Of a stretch of DNA of 64,000 nt, positions 49,251 to 61,123 are shown piece after piece. Position numbers and translations under genes: made by a program. The stretch spans positions 1 to 64,000 of the forward strand of contig JADGJC010000161.1 in assembly GCA_027596075.1 (NCBI GenBank), read 5' to 3'. The notes under the pieces were generated by a model that was given only the letters and a program-made list of their open reading frames with translations, was not told the DNA's origin and searched no databases. Each line of letters opens with the position of its first letter. The stretch's first letter is position 1. The DNA is from Rhizophlyctis rosea (taxonomy: Eukaryota > Chytridiomycota > Chytridiomycetes > Rhizophlyctidales > Rhizophlyctidaceae).

Positions 49251-50947
49251 GGATTGAGCAATAAAAACAAATCTGATCGCAATGTACACAATGCGCTCTC
49301 AACCCATGTGTAGTTCAGAGCGGAAAATGCTGACTATCAAACATCCCCCGACTGTCGATACAATGTCCCGCTTTGTCGCCCCGTTCTGATTGGGAGCAAC
49401 TGTCAGCACTACATTTGCTGGATGCCTAGTCCCATGGTTTGATGGACAATCGCAAAGGGCTCCCAGGTGACACCGTCATCTTTTTCCATCCAACCAAAAG
49501 ACCATTACCACTCTTGAGTACCATTACTACCCTTGAATACCTATTCCTGCAAGTAAATTGGAGAAGAGATTCCAATAAGCGCATAGGGGGCATTGTAATC
49601 TCAACTGATGACGGCATTAAGGGCACTGCCCTCATGATGAACAAGTCCAGATGTGAAAAGATACAGAGGAGAGTCATCAGACATGATTGTGAACGCAATT
49701 ACAGGGAAATGACACTGACGTTTGCTCAACATCCAGACTGGGACATGGGAGAAAACCCCGACCTGCTGTGAGCGATCCAGCAACGGACACCAACGCATGC
49801 TTTGTAACTCCACGTGGACACATGGCTGAATTTGAAAGTTGACAGACTCACGGCAGATGAATTGTCATACTTGCTGAAGCGCAATCTGTCCCTTCACAAA
49901 TTACATATGCTCGCAATCCCTTCCATTGTAGATCCCAATGCTCAAAATGCTTCAGTGGAAGAACAGTTGACACCATGTAAGCGGTACATACTGAGGGTTT
50001 ATCGGAGCCCTCCGAGTGACCGCCGCCACAACTTCGTGGCGCTGCGGCAAACTGGTGGTATGCCCTGGTTGCCAACCGGGAAGGTGTGGAAAATTTCCCG
50101 TGGCGGCCCCAATCTTTGGAATGACAATTTGCGCGGTACATGAAGCATGTAGGAGTGTAGGGTCAGTCCACTCCATGTACGATTGGCCCACTTGCCGCAA
50201 GCCCTACGCCCACAGGATGTATCGGCCTTGCCCGCATCCCTATCACCCAAGGACTTTCCCATACCCTGGAAGGATGTTTAGGCCTGCAGCATCAACAGGC
50301 CGCTCTACCCAAATTTACCGACTTGCAATGTCGTTTCTGACGTTGAAAGCACCACTCCAACTGAGTAAGTATTTGCCATGGGCTGTTTGCTTTTCGAAAA
50401 TGAGTGGTACAAGTGGGGTAGGTGACAGAATGGCTGCAACTGGAGGAAAAGCGTCAGGTCTAGACTTTGCAATGGACCGAAAGATTTTGGCAAAATATGT
50501 TGGGCACTAAGATTTTAGTCTATTTGTCTACCGAAACGGAAGTGTCAACATCATGGATAGCTCTGAGCCACCGCCTTCGTTACTTCGCCTTCGGAGGATG
50601 GCTCGCCGGGTGGGCGCCTCCTACTCCACAACGCAAAAGAAGCCACGTTCCCTTGAAGCGTTAGGCACTCAGTCCAGACCATGCTACAACGCAGTTGCCC
50701 GCTGAAAATTTCGTTTGGAGCTATGCTCTTGGTCACTCTACGCGGCCCGAATTTGTGAAAAAGCACATTTTGTCTTTCATTTTGGAGCAATAGCGCCTGA
50801 TGCCGCTTGCTACTCAGAAGGATGGCCATGAACGGATTCAATAAACGTTCAATCACCGATTTCGCATAAAAGGCCACCATTCACATTCTCTCTCCCGGAA
50901 TCAGACATCGCACCATTTCAACAGTGTCTCTTAGCGTGGTTGCCATC

Positions 50948-51877
50948 ATGAAACTTTCATTCGCAGCAGCTTCTCTTCTCGCCACCGCAGTCACCGCCGA
51001 CAGCAGCTGGAACTGCTATACCCCTGATGGCAGCTACCAAGGCATTGTCACTATTTGGTGGGGGGATGACGCGGGTAATGCCAGTTGGGCATGTGGATCA
51101 TGGATATCTAATTGCGGCAATCACGGGCCTTGCTATGCCACACCGTATGTTCCCAGCCCTACCACCGCCACGACCACTAGGACGACGACAACCACTACCA
51201 CGACTACGACATCAACCACTACAACAGCTGCTGCCACCCCAACTCCGGTTCAGGTTAAGCAACAAATTGATGGTGGAAGTAGCAGCACACCTGTATACTT
51301 GACGTACTGGAGCACTTGTAAGTATCCGCCCGCACGGTAGTTCATTGCGCTTCCGGCCTTAAAAATCAAGACTGACGAAACAGCATTGTAGGCATCTTCA
51401 ACGGCACCGCCCAATACCGCGGCGCTAGTGTCTGCGATAACGGCATCGCAAAGCAATGCGTTACATCTACTACGGCCCCCGTACCAACTGGCGGAGAAGA
51501 TGAAATTTGGATCTGTAAGTATATTCCGGCTTCCTCTTCGCTGCCGTGCCCTCATCTAATATCATTATCCAGGGACCAATTCAGGAACTTGCGACCCGAC
51601 ATTGACAACCGCCACTTGGACAACCACCACCACTGTTGCGCCTTCCCCGACACAGGACATCTGCTGGGACTGCTACCTGGGCTCAAATTACGAGGGATCG
51701 GCCTACTGGAATGTGCCCGACAAGAAAGATGCTGCCATCAACGGATGTGATGGTGTTGTTCCAATATGTAGGAAGCAGATGGGACAATGTGTTGCGTTTT
51801 TGGCGACGGCCACCCATCCTGGCAGCCCTTGTCAGTGGTGGTGGCAGGTTAGGTGGCCCAACAGTACGGACGTGTGA
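50948..51877 (+). CDS. Secreted WNCYTPDG-domain protein, copy A
   Basis: Three exons in phase: 50948-51317, 51392-51514 and 51573-51877 (donors both GTAAGT; 265 residues). Signal peptide about residues 1-17 (MKLSFAAASLLATAVTA). Mature domain 1 starts DSSWNCYTPDGSYQG and continues with IWWGDDAG, WACGSWISNCGN and GPCYATPY. A Thr-rich linker follows (about residues 75-105), then a middle Cys segment (YWSTCIFNGTAQYRG), a second Thr-rich linker and a C-terminal domain with CWDCYLG, VVPICRKQ and CQWWWQV. The start is chosen at the signal peptide, eight codons inside a longer open frame. Thr-rich linkers between Cys/Trp-rich modules are typical of secreted, O-glycosylated, often carbohydrate-binding proteins; that role is a guess. 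No known family recognised. Tandem paralogue at 53000. Confidence 0.85.
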
Positions 51878-52999
51878 AGCGGAACCATCAATTCCAAACT
51901 TTGTACTTTAGAGGACGCTTCTTAAGAAGTACATAGACTTTCAGTGACACGCGTAATATTTCTGCAATAGACTTGCTCTAAAATCGTCGCGGTTGGACTC
52001 CGGTCGTTTATTCAGTGCATAGCTTGACACAAGTTGTGAAATTTGAGAATCATTTTCAAGTCAATAGGCTACATCATCATCGCGGTCAAACAATGTTTCC
52101 AAATGTCATGCATGTGACATGTGATTCGGAAAGGTGAATACTGATCAAGGATTTGCTCATCCAATAGAAACTCCTCTTCAAGCTTGGGATGTTGACTCCA
52201 AAAATGTCTTTCATGATATGTCTCACGCAATAGATTCGCGCGCGTGGTAAATCTACGTGATTTCACATGGTCGACCGGCCAATATTTGGAGGAAGGGACG
52301 ATTTTTCTTTGCGGGCAGCGGATGGGCGTCGGAGACCTCCGAAGAGTGCCCCCCCACCGTCAACCGTTGCACAAGTGGCGTTGCGGCAACAAGCCCCAAG
52401 CGTTATTGGTAGGACCCTGACGTAGTACTGATCTCAGACCCTACTGTGCATACAACCCGTATATTTAGGTGTCCAAATTGCGGGTTGATGGGATGACTTG
52501 GCTAGTGGTTTGAGCGAGCCCCTTCCAACCCGGGCGAGCGAAGCGAGCCATATGAACCGCACTTCGGAGCGGCTGGAAGCCGCGGAGGAGTGTGGTTGCC
52601 CATCATCATAGCAGGCCATGGGCTCCTGGAATGGGCGCTCCGCAAGTTGCTTCCGTTGCCCTGCGTAGCACTTGTGGAACATGAGCGCTGGTTGCACTCC
52701 ACCAAACACCTGCTTGCTACAAGGGTGTTGGCCTCGAGTACATGCTCCAAACGCATACTTTCTTGTCAAGGAGCACATGGGTGGAAGATCCGGCGGCATT
52801 CGGATGTATTTTCCAATTTCGACGGAGCAACTGGTCAACGGCAGATTTTGTTGCTGGAGAGGGGAAACATCAGTCAACGAGTCCATCTGAGCGAGCGGAA
52901 TCTGCATGAAACGACGAGAGTCACAGCTACCCTTTCTTACTGCCATAAGAACACCACAAGCCTTCCTCAAGCCTCCTTCTCATTGCCACCTGCCTCAAC
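51878..52999. other. Intergenic between the tandem paralogues
   Basis: No gene seen. The last 100-150 bases before 53000 (pyrimidine-rich, 'cctccttctcattgccacctgcc') probably hold the copy B leader. A 20-30 base imperfect palindrome around 52505-52585 (gcgag/ctcgc and cggag/ctccg words) is noted without interpretation. Confidence 0.5.
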
Positions 53000-53661
53000 A
53001 TGAAATACTCTCTTGCCGCCACCACCATCCTCGCTACAGCCTCGGCCGTTCGAGCCGATAGCAGTTGGAACTGCTACACCCCTGATGGCACCTACCAAGG
53101 CGTGGTGAGGATCTGGTGGGGTGACGATGCTGGCAAAGCTAGTTGGGCATGCGGATCATGGATCTCCAACTGCGGAAACTATGGACCGTGCTATGCTACA
53201 CCGTACATTCCTCCTATCAGCACTACCACTACCACCACCACAATAACAACCACAACTACACCACCACCACCACCACTACGCCTACAAAGAACACTACGAC
53301 GGTCACAACTACCTCGCCATCCCCTGCCTGTATTCTGAACTGCTGGGACTGCATGTCCGGCCCTCAGAATCAAGGCACAATCAGCATCAACACTCCCAAA
53401 GGATCGGCATTCGATAAGGCCCAAACCGCACAAAATTACTGCGACCAACAAATCCCGATATGTAAGGCGACGAAGGGCACTTCAGCAGGGTGTACGCCAG
53501 TCCCGGAGTCAAAGGTGTTGATGGACAGTGGGCGGGGAGGAACGGGGTCGAATAGAAGAGATCTTCTTGTTGTACTTTCAAGTAGAGATGTTTTGTTACC
53601 ATATGGATTGTACTGGATACAATATACTACTGTGAGTTTTAAGGCCGCAAAGGAGAGTTGA
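53000..53661 (+). CDS. Secreted WNCYTPDG-domain protein, copy B, with a frame break
   Basis: Tandem paralogue of 50948. Signal peptide MKYSLAATTILATASAVRA, then domain 1, nearly identical to copy A (DSSWNCYTPDGTYQG, IWWGDDAGKASWACGSWISN, CYATPY). In the following ACC microsatellite (53220-53280) the first frame runs into Pro then unrelated sequence and stops at 53338. The expected Thr-rich linker and a second CWDC...QQIPIC domain continue in a frame one base back (net -1 or +2), up to the stop at 53661. No GT-AG intron restores the frame. So it is either a pseudogene, a microsatellite length variant, or a base error in the repeat. Unlike copy A it has no introns and lacks the middle Cys segment. 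The far C-terminus (SSRDVLLPYGLYWIQYTTV) has no match in copy A. Confidence 0.65.
53220..53280. repeat. ACC microsatellite at the frame break of copy B
   Basis: Runs of ACC/ACA triplets coding for Thr in one frame and Pro (CCA) in the next. The frame change needed to read the whole of copy B falls inside this tract. Confidence 0.85.
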
Positions 53662-53879
53662 TGTGAATGGTATTCATACAAGCTGTGTTAGAATCATCTG
53701 CATAGGAATTTCCCTTGACAAGGTCTCAGCAACGTGATTTAACTCCAACTGATCATGGTCGGGATCTCATATTGTACATTTGATATTTACATCCCCGACA
53801 TAAGCGCGACTTCGCACGTCATAGAAATGCCAGACACGCAACAGCGACTATCACAAGTGCATCTAGCATACCGCCTTCT

Positions 53880-54438
53880 TTAAGCCTTCAACGTCTTTAC
53901 ACCCTCCACAAACGTCCAGATTCCTGCCGCCAGCATCACTAGTGCAGTTCCCAAGACACCAATAGCCCGACCAGGTTGATCGTTACGACCACGCAACAGG
54001 CCGAAATGAGCGTGTGCGATGCGGGCAATGAGGAGTGCGGCGAGAAGGATGTGGATGCCAATTTGGGAAGCGCCGCTGGTTTCGAGGAGGAAGATGAGGA
54101 TGAGGGCTAAGGGGACGTACTCGTTGAAGCTGAAGGAATGCAGTAATCGTTGTAAGCAAAAACAAAGGGAAGATGACAATCAGCCGCATATTGGCATTGC
54201 AAAATACATACTTCGCATGAGCTCGCTGAGCACCAAGCATCGTCATATGTCCCTCCCTCAATCTCTCGATCTCATCCTCCCCTTTGCCTTGCGCCTGCGC
54301 AACGACAATTTCAACACTGCCATCTCCGATGGATGTTTTTGTAGATGTGCGGGCCTGGCCGACATGGTAGACGAGTACGAAGTAGTAGACGACGAAGAAA
54401 AGTGCCCAGACGGATGTTACGGGTGCAATTGAGGCCAT
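53880..54438 (-). CDS. MAPEG-family membrane protein
   Basis: Two exons, 54438-54212 and 54129-53880, with donor GTATGT and acceptor CTTCAG; the codon for Asn is split across the junction. The product is 158 residues with four hydrophobic helices, the family's usual size and topology. The signature QRAHANFNEYVPLALIL matches the MAPEG consensus (RAHxNxxEYxP), with later RIAHAHFGLL in the fourth-helix region. Members are ER or inner-envelope trimers that include microsomal glutathione transferases and eicosanoid enzymes; fungal and bacterial single-domain forms mostly have unknown substrates, and glutathione use is only a possibility. The leader helix (APVTSVWALFFVVYYFVLVY) begins right after the start. 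Confidence 0.9.
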
Positions 54439-57400
54439 GGTGGTGGGTTGGTGGGACTTGGCGGAGATTTGATTGGACTGAAGGGAGATTTGATGAGACT
54501 ATTGGTGAAGTGTATGATGGCGGTTAAGGTTTACGGCTTTGAGGGGGGTCTGCAACCTTTTATATTACAAATCAAATGTTCGCAGCGACACGCAACTGCG
54601 AACAACTTCTTCCGTGGGGTCGTCCTTTTACCATTTACTGGTGACAAGGTTCCTGTGACACCTCACCCAGCGAAGGAGTCCCCTCGCATCGGTGCCTCCA
54701 GGTCACAGAAGGTCGATCAATCATGTAAATTACAAAGCAGAAAATTGTGGCCCAAGTTGTGGGGCAATTTGACGCTGTAACAGCTGTGCGGAAGGAGACG
54801 ACCGATGTCGCACAAGGCGCTGGGACGTGCCAAACATCGGACTTCGGACTTCGGAGCTCCGATATGCACATGGCGGGCGGGGCTGTGCAATTCCGAAGCC
54901 GCAAAACTTTCCAGATTCCAAAGTGAACACAGATAAACATGAGATTGCACTCGCCTTCGTGGCAGTGCACCAGCACTCGATCACCAGTTCTCTTGCCAAG
55001 GTGGTATTAGTAATGACAATAGTCTAGATGCAGCAGGAGAAGGGGTCAGCTTTCGAGTGTTCGTCTGCACAGAGTGCACAGCTCGCCGCCGTTGAGAACG
55101 AGAACAAAGTCGGGTGTTGTCGGTAGGAATGCGGAAGATGCCACGTCCGAGGTCCAAATGCAAAAGGAAGTTAAACAAATTACAGACTTTCTTACATACT
55201 CCGAGTTCACCCGTGAAAAGATTTGACATGTACGTATTGGAGGCAGCAGGAACGGCGAAGCACGATCACCCTGCCACCCGATTTTCATTTTAGTCCAGTC
55301 ACTCCGATCTTCAGCACGCGAACCAGCAGCAGCCACCCGACCTCATTCTGGTCTCCCAGCTGAATAGAGCATCTTGTCTAGCGTTTGCGGCTTCCTCTTG
55401 AGGTGACAGTTGTCGGGGAGTATACCCGTGGCAACAACCATCCCACCAACACCATGATGTGCCAACCCCTTACTTTTTCCGATTCCAGCACCTCGGCGTC
55501 GCGTCAAAGTGAAATATGAACCCACAGATGGTCTTATACGCCCGTTGGTTTGGAAGGAGGCGATGTGAAAGACTCCACAAATATTGGTGTTGGGGTACCT
55601 GTCAAGTCTGTCATTCATTGCAGAATGAGAGAGTCATGTATTGCAAATCGTAGCCGGAGATGGCATCTATAGTTGGTTCCGTCTGCATCTTGAAGCGTTG
55701 AAAAGGCTGGGGGAGGCTCGGCGGCGGACAGCGCCTTCTGCACGCAAAGTTGAGTGGGACCATCCTTTTCCTTATTCTGATATAGACTTCAAGTCGAACA
55801 CATTGCATACTTTGACCATGCTCCCGTAGAGAAAGTAGTACGAGCGGTGGGAAAAGAACAAACCACATCTCCAATCAAGGATTGAACGCTGAAAGCATGG
55901 CATTGTCATCGGGTCGTGGGACCATTGAAACAATCTCGCCCCCCAGCGGGAAGAGTACACATTAGACATCGAATTTTGTGGACCAGCCACTCCACAATGG
56001 AATCAGCCCCTGCAAGTCTTGAAAAAGCTCATGAACATTTCTGCCTACAGTTTGCCATGAGGGTATCTTTTTCACCTATCAAGACAAGTTGAGCAGGTGG
56101 ACTTCCTTTCCGGGAATTAAGCACAAAAAATGTCACCCAGCCGAAATATCTTGGGCGTTTTTGGAGAAACGTCTGGATGACAATGTTGATTCTCCTACTT
56201 CTCCTCAGTATGCTGTCTGAACCGATCCTCAATGCATGAAATCGAAGGTCTTGAATATACACTACCCAACGAAGAGTAGAAGAAATACAACGAGGCAGTT
56301 GTAGCGAATATGAAACTGCCAAAAGATGTTGACCGAGCATTTAATTGCTTGACCCTGCAGTGTGGGTGCATTCTGGCGTATGGTTGGGCTGGTAGAGTAC
56401 CACATTGGGAATCCCTTCATCTCAGATGGGCCTTTAATCCAAAGTAGCATGGTAAGTAGCAGCGCGCGCCGCACCGAAATGGGTTTTGGAGTTGTCTTCA
56501 AAGACTCCTCAGTGCAGAGAATGCCAGGGATCTGATGCACTTCGGTCTTTGTGGCTGGACAATTCACTTCTTCGGCGCGCCGCTACCACAATCATTTGCA
56601 TTAAAGAGGGTAGTAGACGATACATTTGAGATGGGCCGCCATACGATATTATGCTCTTCGTCCTAACTGCGAATCAAACCTGCTTCTTTTTGCGTTAGCT
56701 TGCAGCCCCATCGGCTTGAGCGCAGAAAAAAGCTCACTCCTGGAAGGTAAGAGATACTCAGCTACGCTGAGCTCTCCAAATGCGTGGCGGTAATTTATGA
56801 CAGATCGGTAGGTGCCTCATGAATCGTTATTCACAATATACTTCACTGGAACATCAATCTGGGCCTACTATCATCGACGACATGAAATCAAAGTTAAGCT
56901 GGGTGCAACAGATGAATCCTATTAATCATCCCCACCGTACTTGGCCATGAGTCGACAGAAGAAAAGATTACGCGGAAGGGTGTCGAACCGTGCGCAAATG
57001 GAGGGGCTCCTCACTGCGAATATTTTGATCTATAACGGTTTTATTGCTGATCTATTACTGATTTATTACTAAATCTATTGCAACCCGTTCTACTGGTTGC
57101 CGGTATCAGCAAAACCAGACAAATGTCACTTTGCATTATGCATGTCAATTTTGGGGTCTTTCACGACGCGAACACTGTTCCTGTTTGCATGATCCATATT
57201 GTCCGGGGGGTGGCAGGGAATGGGGTGTCCTATATATGAATTTCATTTCATTGATTGTTTGGTGATCGGAGCATGCAGGGTGAACCCCTTCCAAATGCGG
57301 AGGGCGCGCATTGGTGCCGAGCTGTCGGGTTCGACGATCTATTGCTATATCAACTATTACTGTTATAGCACTTGTATTACTATACGCAGTAAGGAGCCCC

Positions 57401-60400
57401 TAAATGGACTTCGAGGACTAATAGAATCAGCAACTGGGTTCATATAATCCAGGATCAGCTGTTAGTATGGAAGGTTCCCGTGAAAGCGCCTTGTACCGTT
57501 CCACCAGGCGCTTTTCCTTAAGAGCCCTCATTATCAGGAGCACAGCGTCCTGCAACGTCATCATTGCAGTGCTCCTCCGGCGCTCGTCGGATGAATATTG
57601 AGCCGAAAGGAAGAAGAAATGTAATTTGAGTGTGGTCTCCCAACTCCAGCAAATGGATGCCGCTACTTGCACGAGGCCACTCCAAGCTTTCAGCATTAAA
57701 AGGGGTGTGTCTTTCGAGACGAGGGTTTCTCTGTAACTTTGCCACTAAAAAGAGAAGAAAACGGCAAACGGTGATTTTGGTGGGAGCCCTGGCTAAGACT
57801 TCACAAAGCTTCCATTCAGACGCCGCATGATGAACGAGTTTGACATGCAATACTCGCAATGGAACGAATCGATATTTGCTTGGATGCCTTGGAGTCTGAT
57901 GCAAAATCGCCGTTGCTGGGAGAATGGTGAGGTCTTACGTATTTGAAAAATGTACCATGTGTTGGTGCTGCAGATCTGTCAAGAAGACTGACGGATCCTG
58001 ACATTAAGTGAAATGGAGCATCAAGCACCTGAGATCATTGAACATGAAAGTGATCCCACTCGTCGCACTTGTCACGGTCAATAGAAGGCAATTGGAGTGT
58101 TTAGTTGGCTCACCGTGTGTCAAGCGGTTTTCTGCTCAAGATGCCGCAAGCTTTCAAAGACATTGAAGGCACTGGTACCACTTTGGTTATTTGGATGGAT
58201 CGGAGTTACAGGCGAAGTGTTTCCCTCTCCCACGCCCAGGAACCAAGGCGCAATAATGGGCCTTTGAGCGTGAATCTTTTTCGCACACGGGGTCAACATC
58301 GGCAGTAATAGAGACTTTTTGAATTCACAGCCAGAACACTGGAATCGTGGACCGATTATAACAAAGTGGAACCGTCAAAACTTCCACCATTGGCTACATT
58401 GGGATTGGCCGTCATGTGCTTGCTTGGAACAGTATTGCATTTCAAGTTAACGTTCACCTGAGCATTCATTGAGGCAACACTCAGGAGCTCAATGAGCGGT
58501 GGACTGACAATTGTTCCATCATTGAGACCTCGGAAATGCTTTTTGCGTACAAGGCTACCATCTTTACGAGAGAATGACCGGTGATGTCAAGGTTGTTGCA
58601 TTCTCTTTGTGAAGGGGCTCATTCGGTAGTTGGAGGTATTCAAACAACTCCAGCAAGGGTGGCATCAAGTCGCAACCTCTATCCGAAAACTGGCCTGGCG
58701 GTGATGGGTCTCAACATGCCCCCCACCCCCCACACGGGTGTGAAGGACTGGGGCGGCCTGCCAGTGTGTTGGCGGATGGAGCTGACAGGGGTGTTACTCA
58801 CTGAACCAATAAACCTCATAAAGCTTGATTTGAGTACGGCGGGCAAGTTGCGCGGAACTTGACAACCATCATTTGAGTTCCCGATTTTGGTGGATGAGAC
58901 CTTTGATGTGTTGCGCCAAGCACCCATGCGCTTCCAACATAATATCCAGCGGAATGCCCACCGCTTTTTTTGTTGCATCAGCTCAACTGGCCGTCACTTG
59001 GCTTTGATTCAAAAAACGAGCGACATATACGGACTCGCTATTCCAGTACCTACTGGTTGAGGGCATCGAATCGGTTGGGCACACGGAAGCGCAAATACCC
59101 ACAACTGATGGCTATTGCCGGAAAGTTTCAAGATGTCTCACAAGAGAAATGCCCATCCGCAATTGCTGCCTCCGATCATCGATACCATATGAAAACAAAA
59201 GAAACCATGAAGAACCGAATGACAGACATGGTAGCCCATGACTGCAGATGAATGAGCAACAGCCGGGTCAGAACTTTCCGTACGGATAAACTGTTAGCTA
59301 CAAACTTGCTTTGGATGCGCCTACTAGTAGGACTGCAACCGACAAGAGAATTCAGTCCGAAAACGAGGAGGCTTACTATCCATTCCTCAAAGTGATTAGT
59401 CAAGATCTGATGAGGTCACTGGCGGTCAGTGCAGTCAATCGCTCCGAGTCATATGTTTCCTCCTTTTTGTCATCAACAAACCAGGAATAAGAACAATGAA
59501 AATAGTCCAGCACCCGAGGTGTCCTCTTGTAGAATTTTGATCCTCTCCGGCAATTCAGTAAGAATCCAAAGTGACGCCCTAACAGCCATGCCTGGCCATC
59601 TCACATGCCTACAACAACCTCAAAGTCAATCGGCTCAACAGGACTTCACTTCGTCATACGCATTGTGACAATCAGCTTGACTACGATCTCCGCTTAGAAA
59701 AAGAAAGTGGTGCCAGTTGATATGACCTCAATCAAAATTTACCTGAAAATATCATCCACCCCTGTAAGATTCATCTTTTGTCGCTACCGTTCATGAACGG
59801 CAGCATTCGGTGCAGTCGCTAATGCATTTGTGGTTGCATAGCAAGCAAATGGAAGCATACATTGGAGGCTTGGCGGGTGTACGTGAGCCTATAACGGCGT
59901 CATAGAGAACACTTTTGACGATAAGTCTCAATAGTCAATTGAATAAGGTTAATGAGGGACCGTCCCAGCAACTTGGTATGGTGGTAGGAAGCTGATAACC
60001 AAGAGAGCAATATCGGATCATGTAAGTACAAGGCCCCGTACCCTAACAGGTTTTCCGAGCCACACGCAAGAGAAAAAAGAACTCGTTTGCAGCAAGTCAT
60101 TCCTCCTAAACGGTGACGGCCCATACTCAAGTGGCAGGATGCTCAATTACTGTTTCTGACATCCTTCACTCCATCAAGACAGGCGCGGCGTTGTATGATT
60201 TCCAGTAATAGCTACGCGTCAAAGTCATTCCCCAAAGACATGGACTTGAACGGAGCCATCAAGGCATCACCAGTGTCATGCACAAAAAACCATGCTCAAA
60301 CATTCCCTCATTCAAGAGAATCAGGCCGGACAGAAAAACGAAAAAAAAAGGGAAAAAGCAGAAAAACCACTTCTACAACATCTTTATGGTTGCAGCTCCC

Positions 60401-61123
60401 AACCAGCCTTGAAACCGCACCACGTAACACCTTCCCACATCTAAAGTCCCAGAACATATCTTCAAAAACCAAAGGTTTTACACAACACTTACCACCGGCA
60501 GAATCAAAACTCAAGGGAGGAAAAAATCAACAAGCAATTTGCCACATTGAGCGGTGGGAGCCGACTGTACCACACCTCTCCTGCAGACACATGACCTGCA
60601 CGTACGCTATTGGGACCGGAAACCATTACCAACATCCCTTGACGCAACCCACAATTGAGTGCCAAAATGAAAAGCACTGAATCACATCCCCAGAAAAGCC
60701 AAAAAAAACCATGTCAACCTCAACATATCGGAATTCTAAACGGACAAATCCTGTCGTGTTCACTTTCCAGAAACTCCAAAACCCAACCCCAGCACATTAG
60801 AATCTGCCAACACACCACAACCAAACACTCATTCCCACCAAGGAACGACGCAAAAAAACAAAAACGAGATTGTTGCCCCGGCAAAGGCAGGTTCCCAGTT
60901 TGGAATCACTGGCACCCCTTCCTGCAATCCTACATGCAAACATTACAAGCAATTACTCACGCAAACCACCAACACAGAAAAACAAATACTGAAAAGAACT
61001 GCATAAATATTCATTCCCTCCCTTATACAAAAACGCCAAAAAAATGCAACCCAAAAGAACCCCCTTCCCTCCCACCCCTCCCTTACAACTATGTTACCCA
61101 ACCCCCCCTCTCTACTCCCACAC
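54439..61123. other. Gene desert between the MAPEG gene and the acidic protein gene
   Basis: No supportable gene in about 6.7 kb. The left end should hold the MAPEG promoter. The right end (about 60280-61120) becomes strongly A/C-rich on the plus strand and probably contains the 3' UTR of the gene at 61124. A 57000-57100 patch is A/T-rich with repeated 'ctattact' words. No RNA gene or transposon recognised. Confidence 0.55.

Larger units (their letters stand above)
40828..50947. other. Gene desert between BiP and the secreted-protein pair
   Basis: Beyond the BiP promoter I can support no gene over about 9.7 kb. Frames of 143 codons (plus, 46545-46976), 150 codons (minus, 42693-43145) and 164 codons (plus, 50016-50510) show no motif, signal peptide or splice pattern. 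It contains a diverged repeat pair (41393-41585 and 49003-49250). No tRNA or intact transposon detected. Confidence 0.55.

Noticed and set aside
50016..50510. 164-codon Cys/Pro-rich plus-strand open frame just upstream of the secreted pair
   Set aside because: No signal peptide and no similarity to the WNCYTPDG proteins; overlaps several equally long frames on the other strand.
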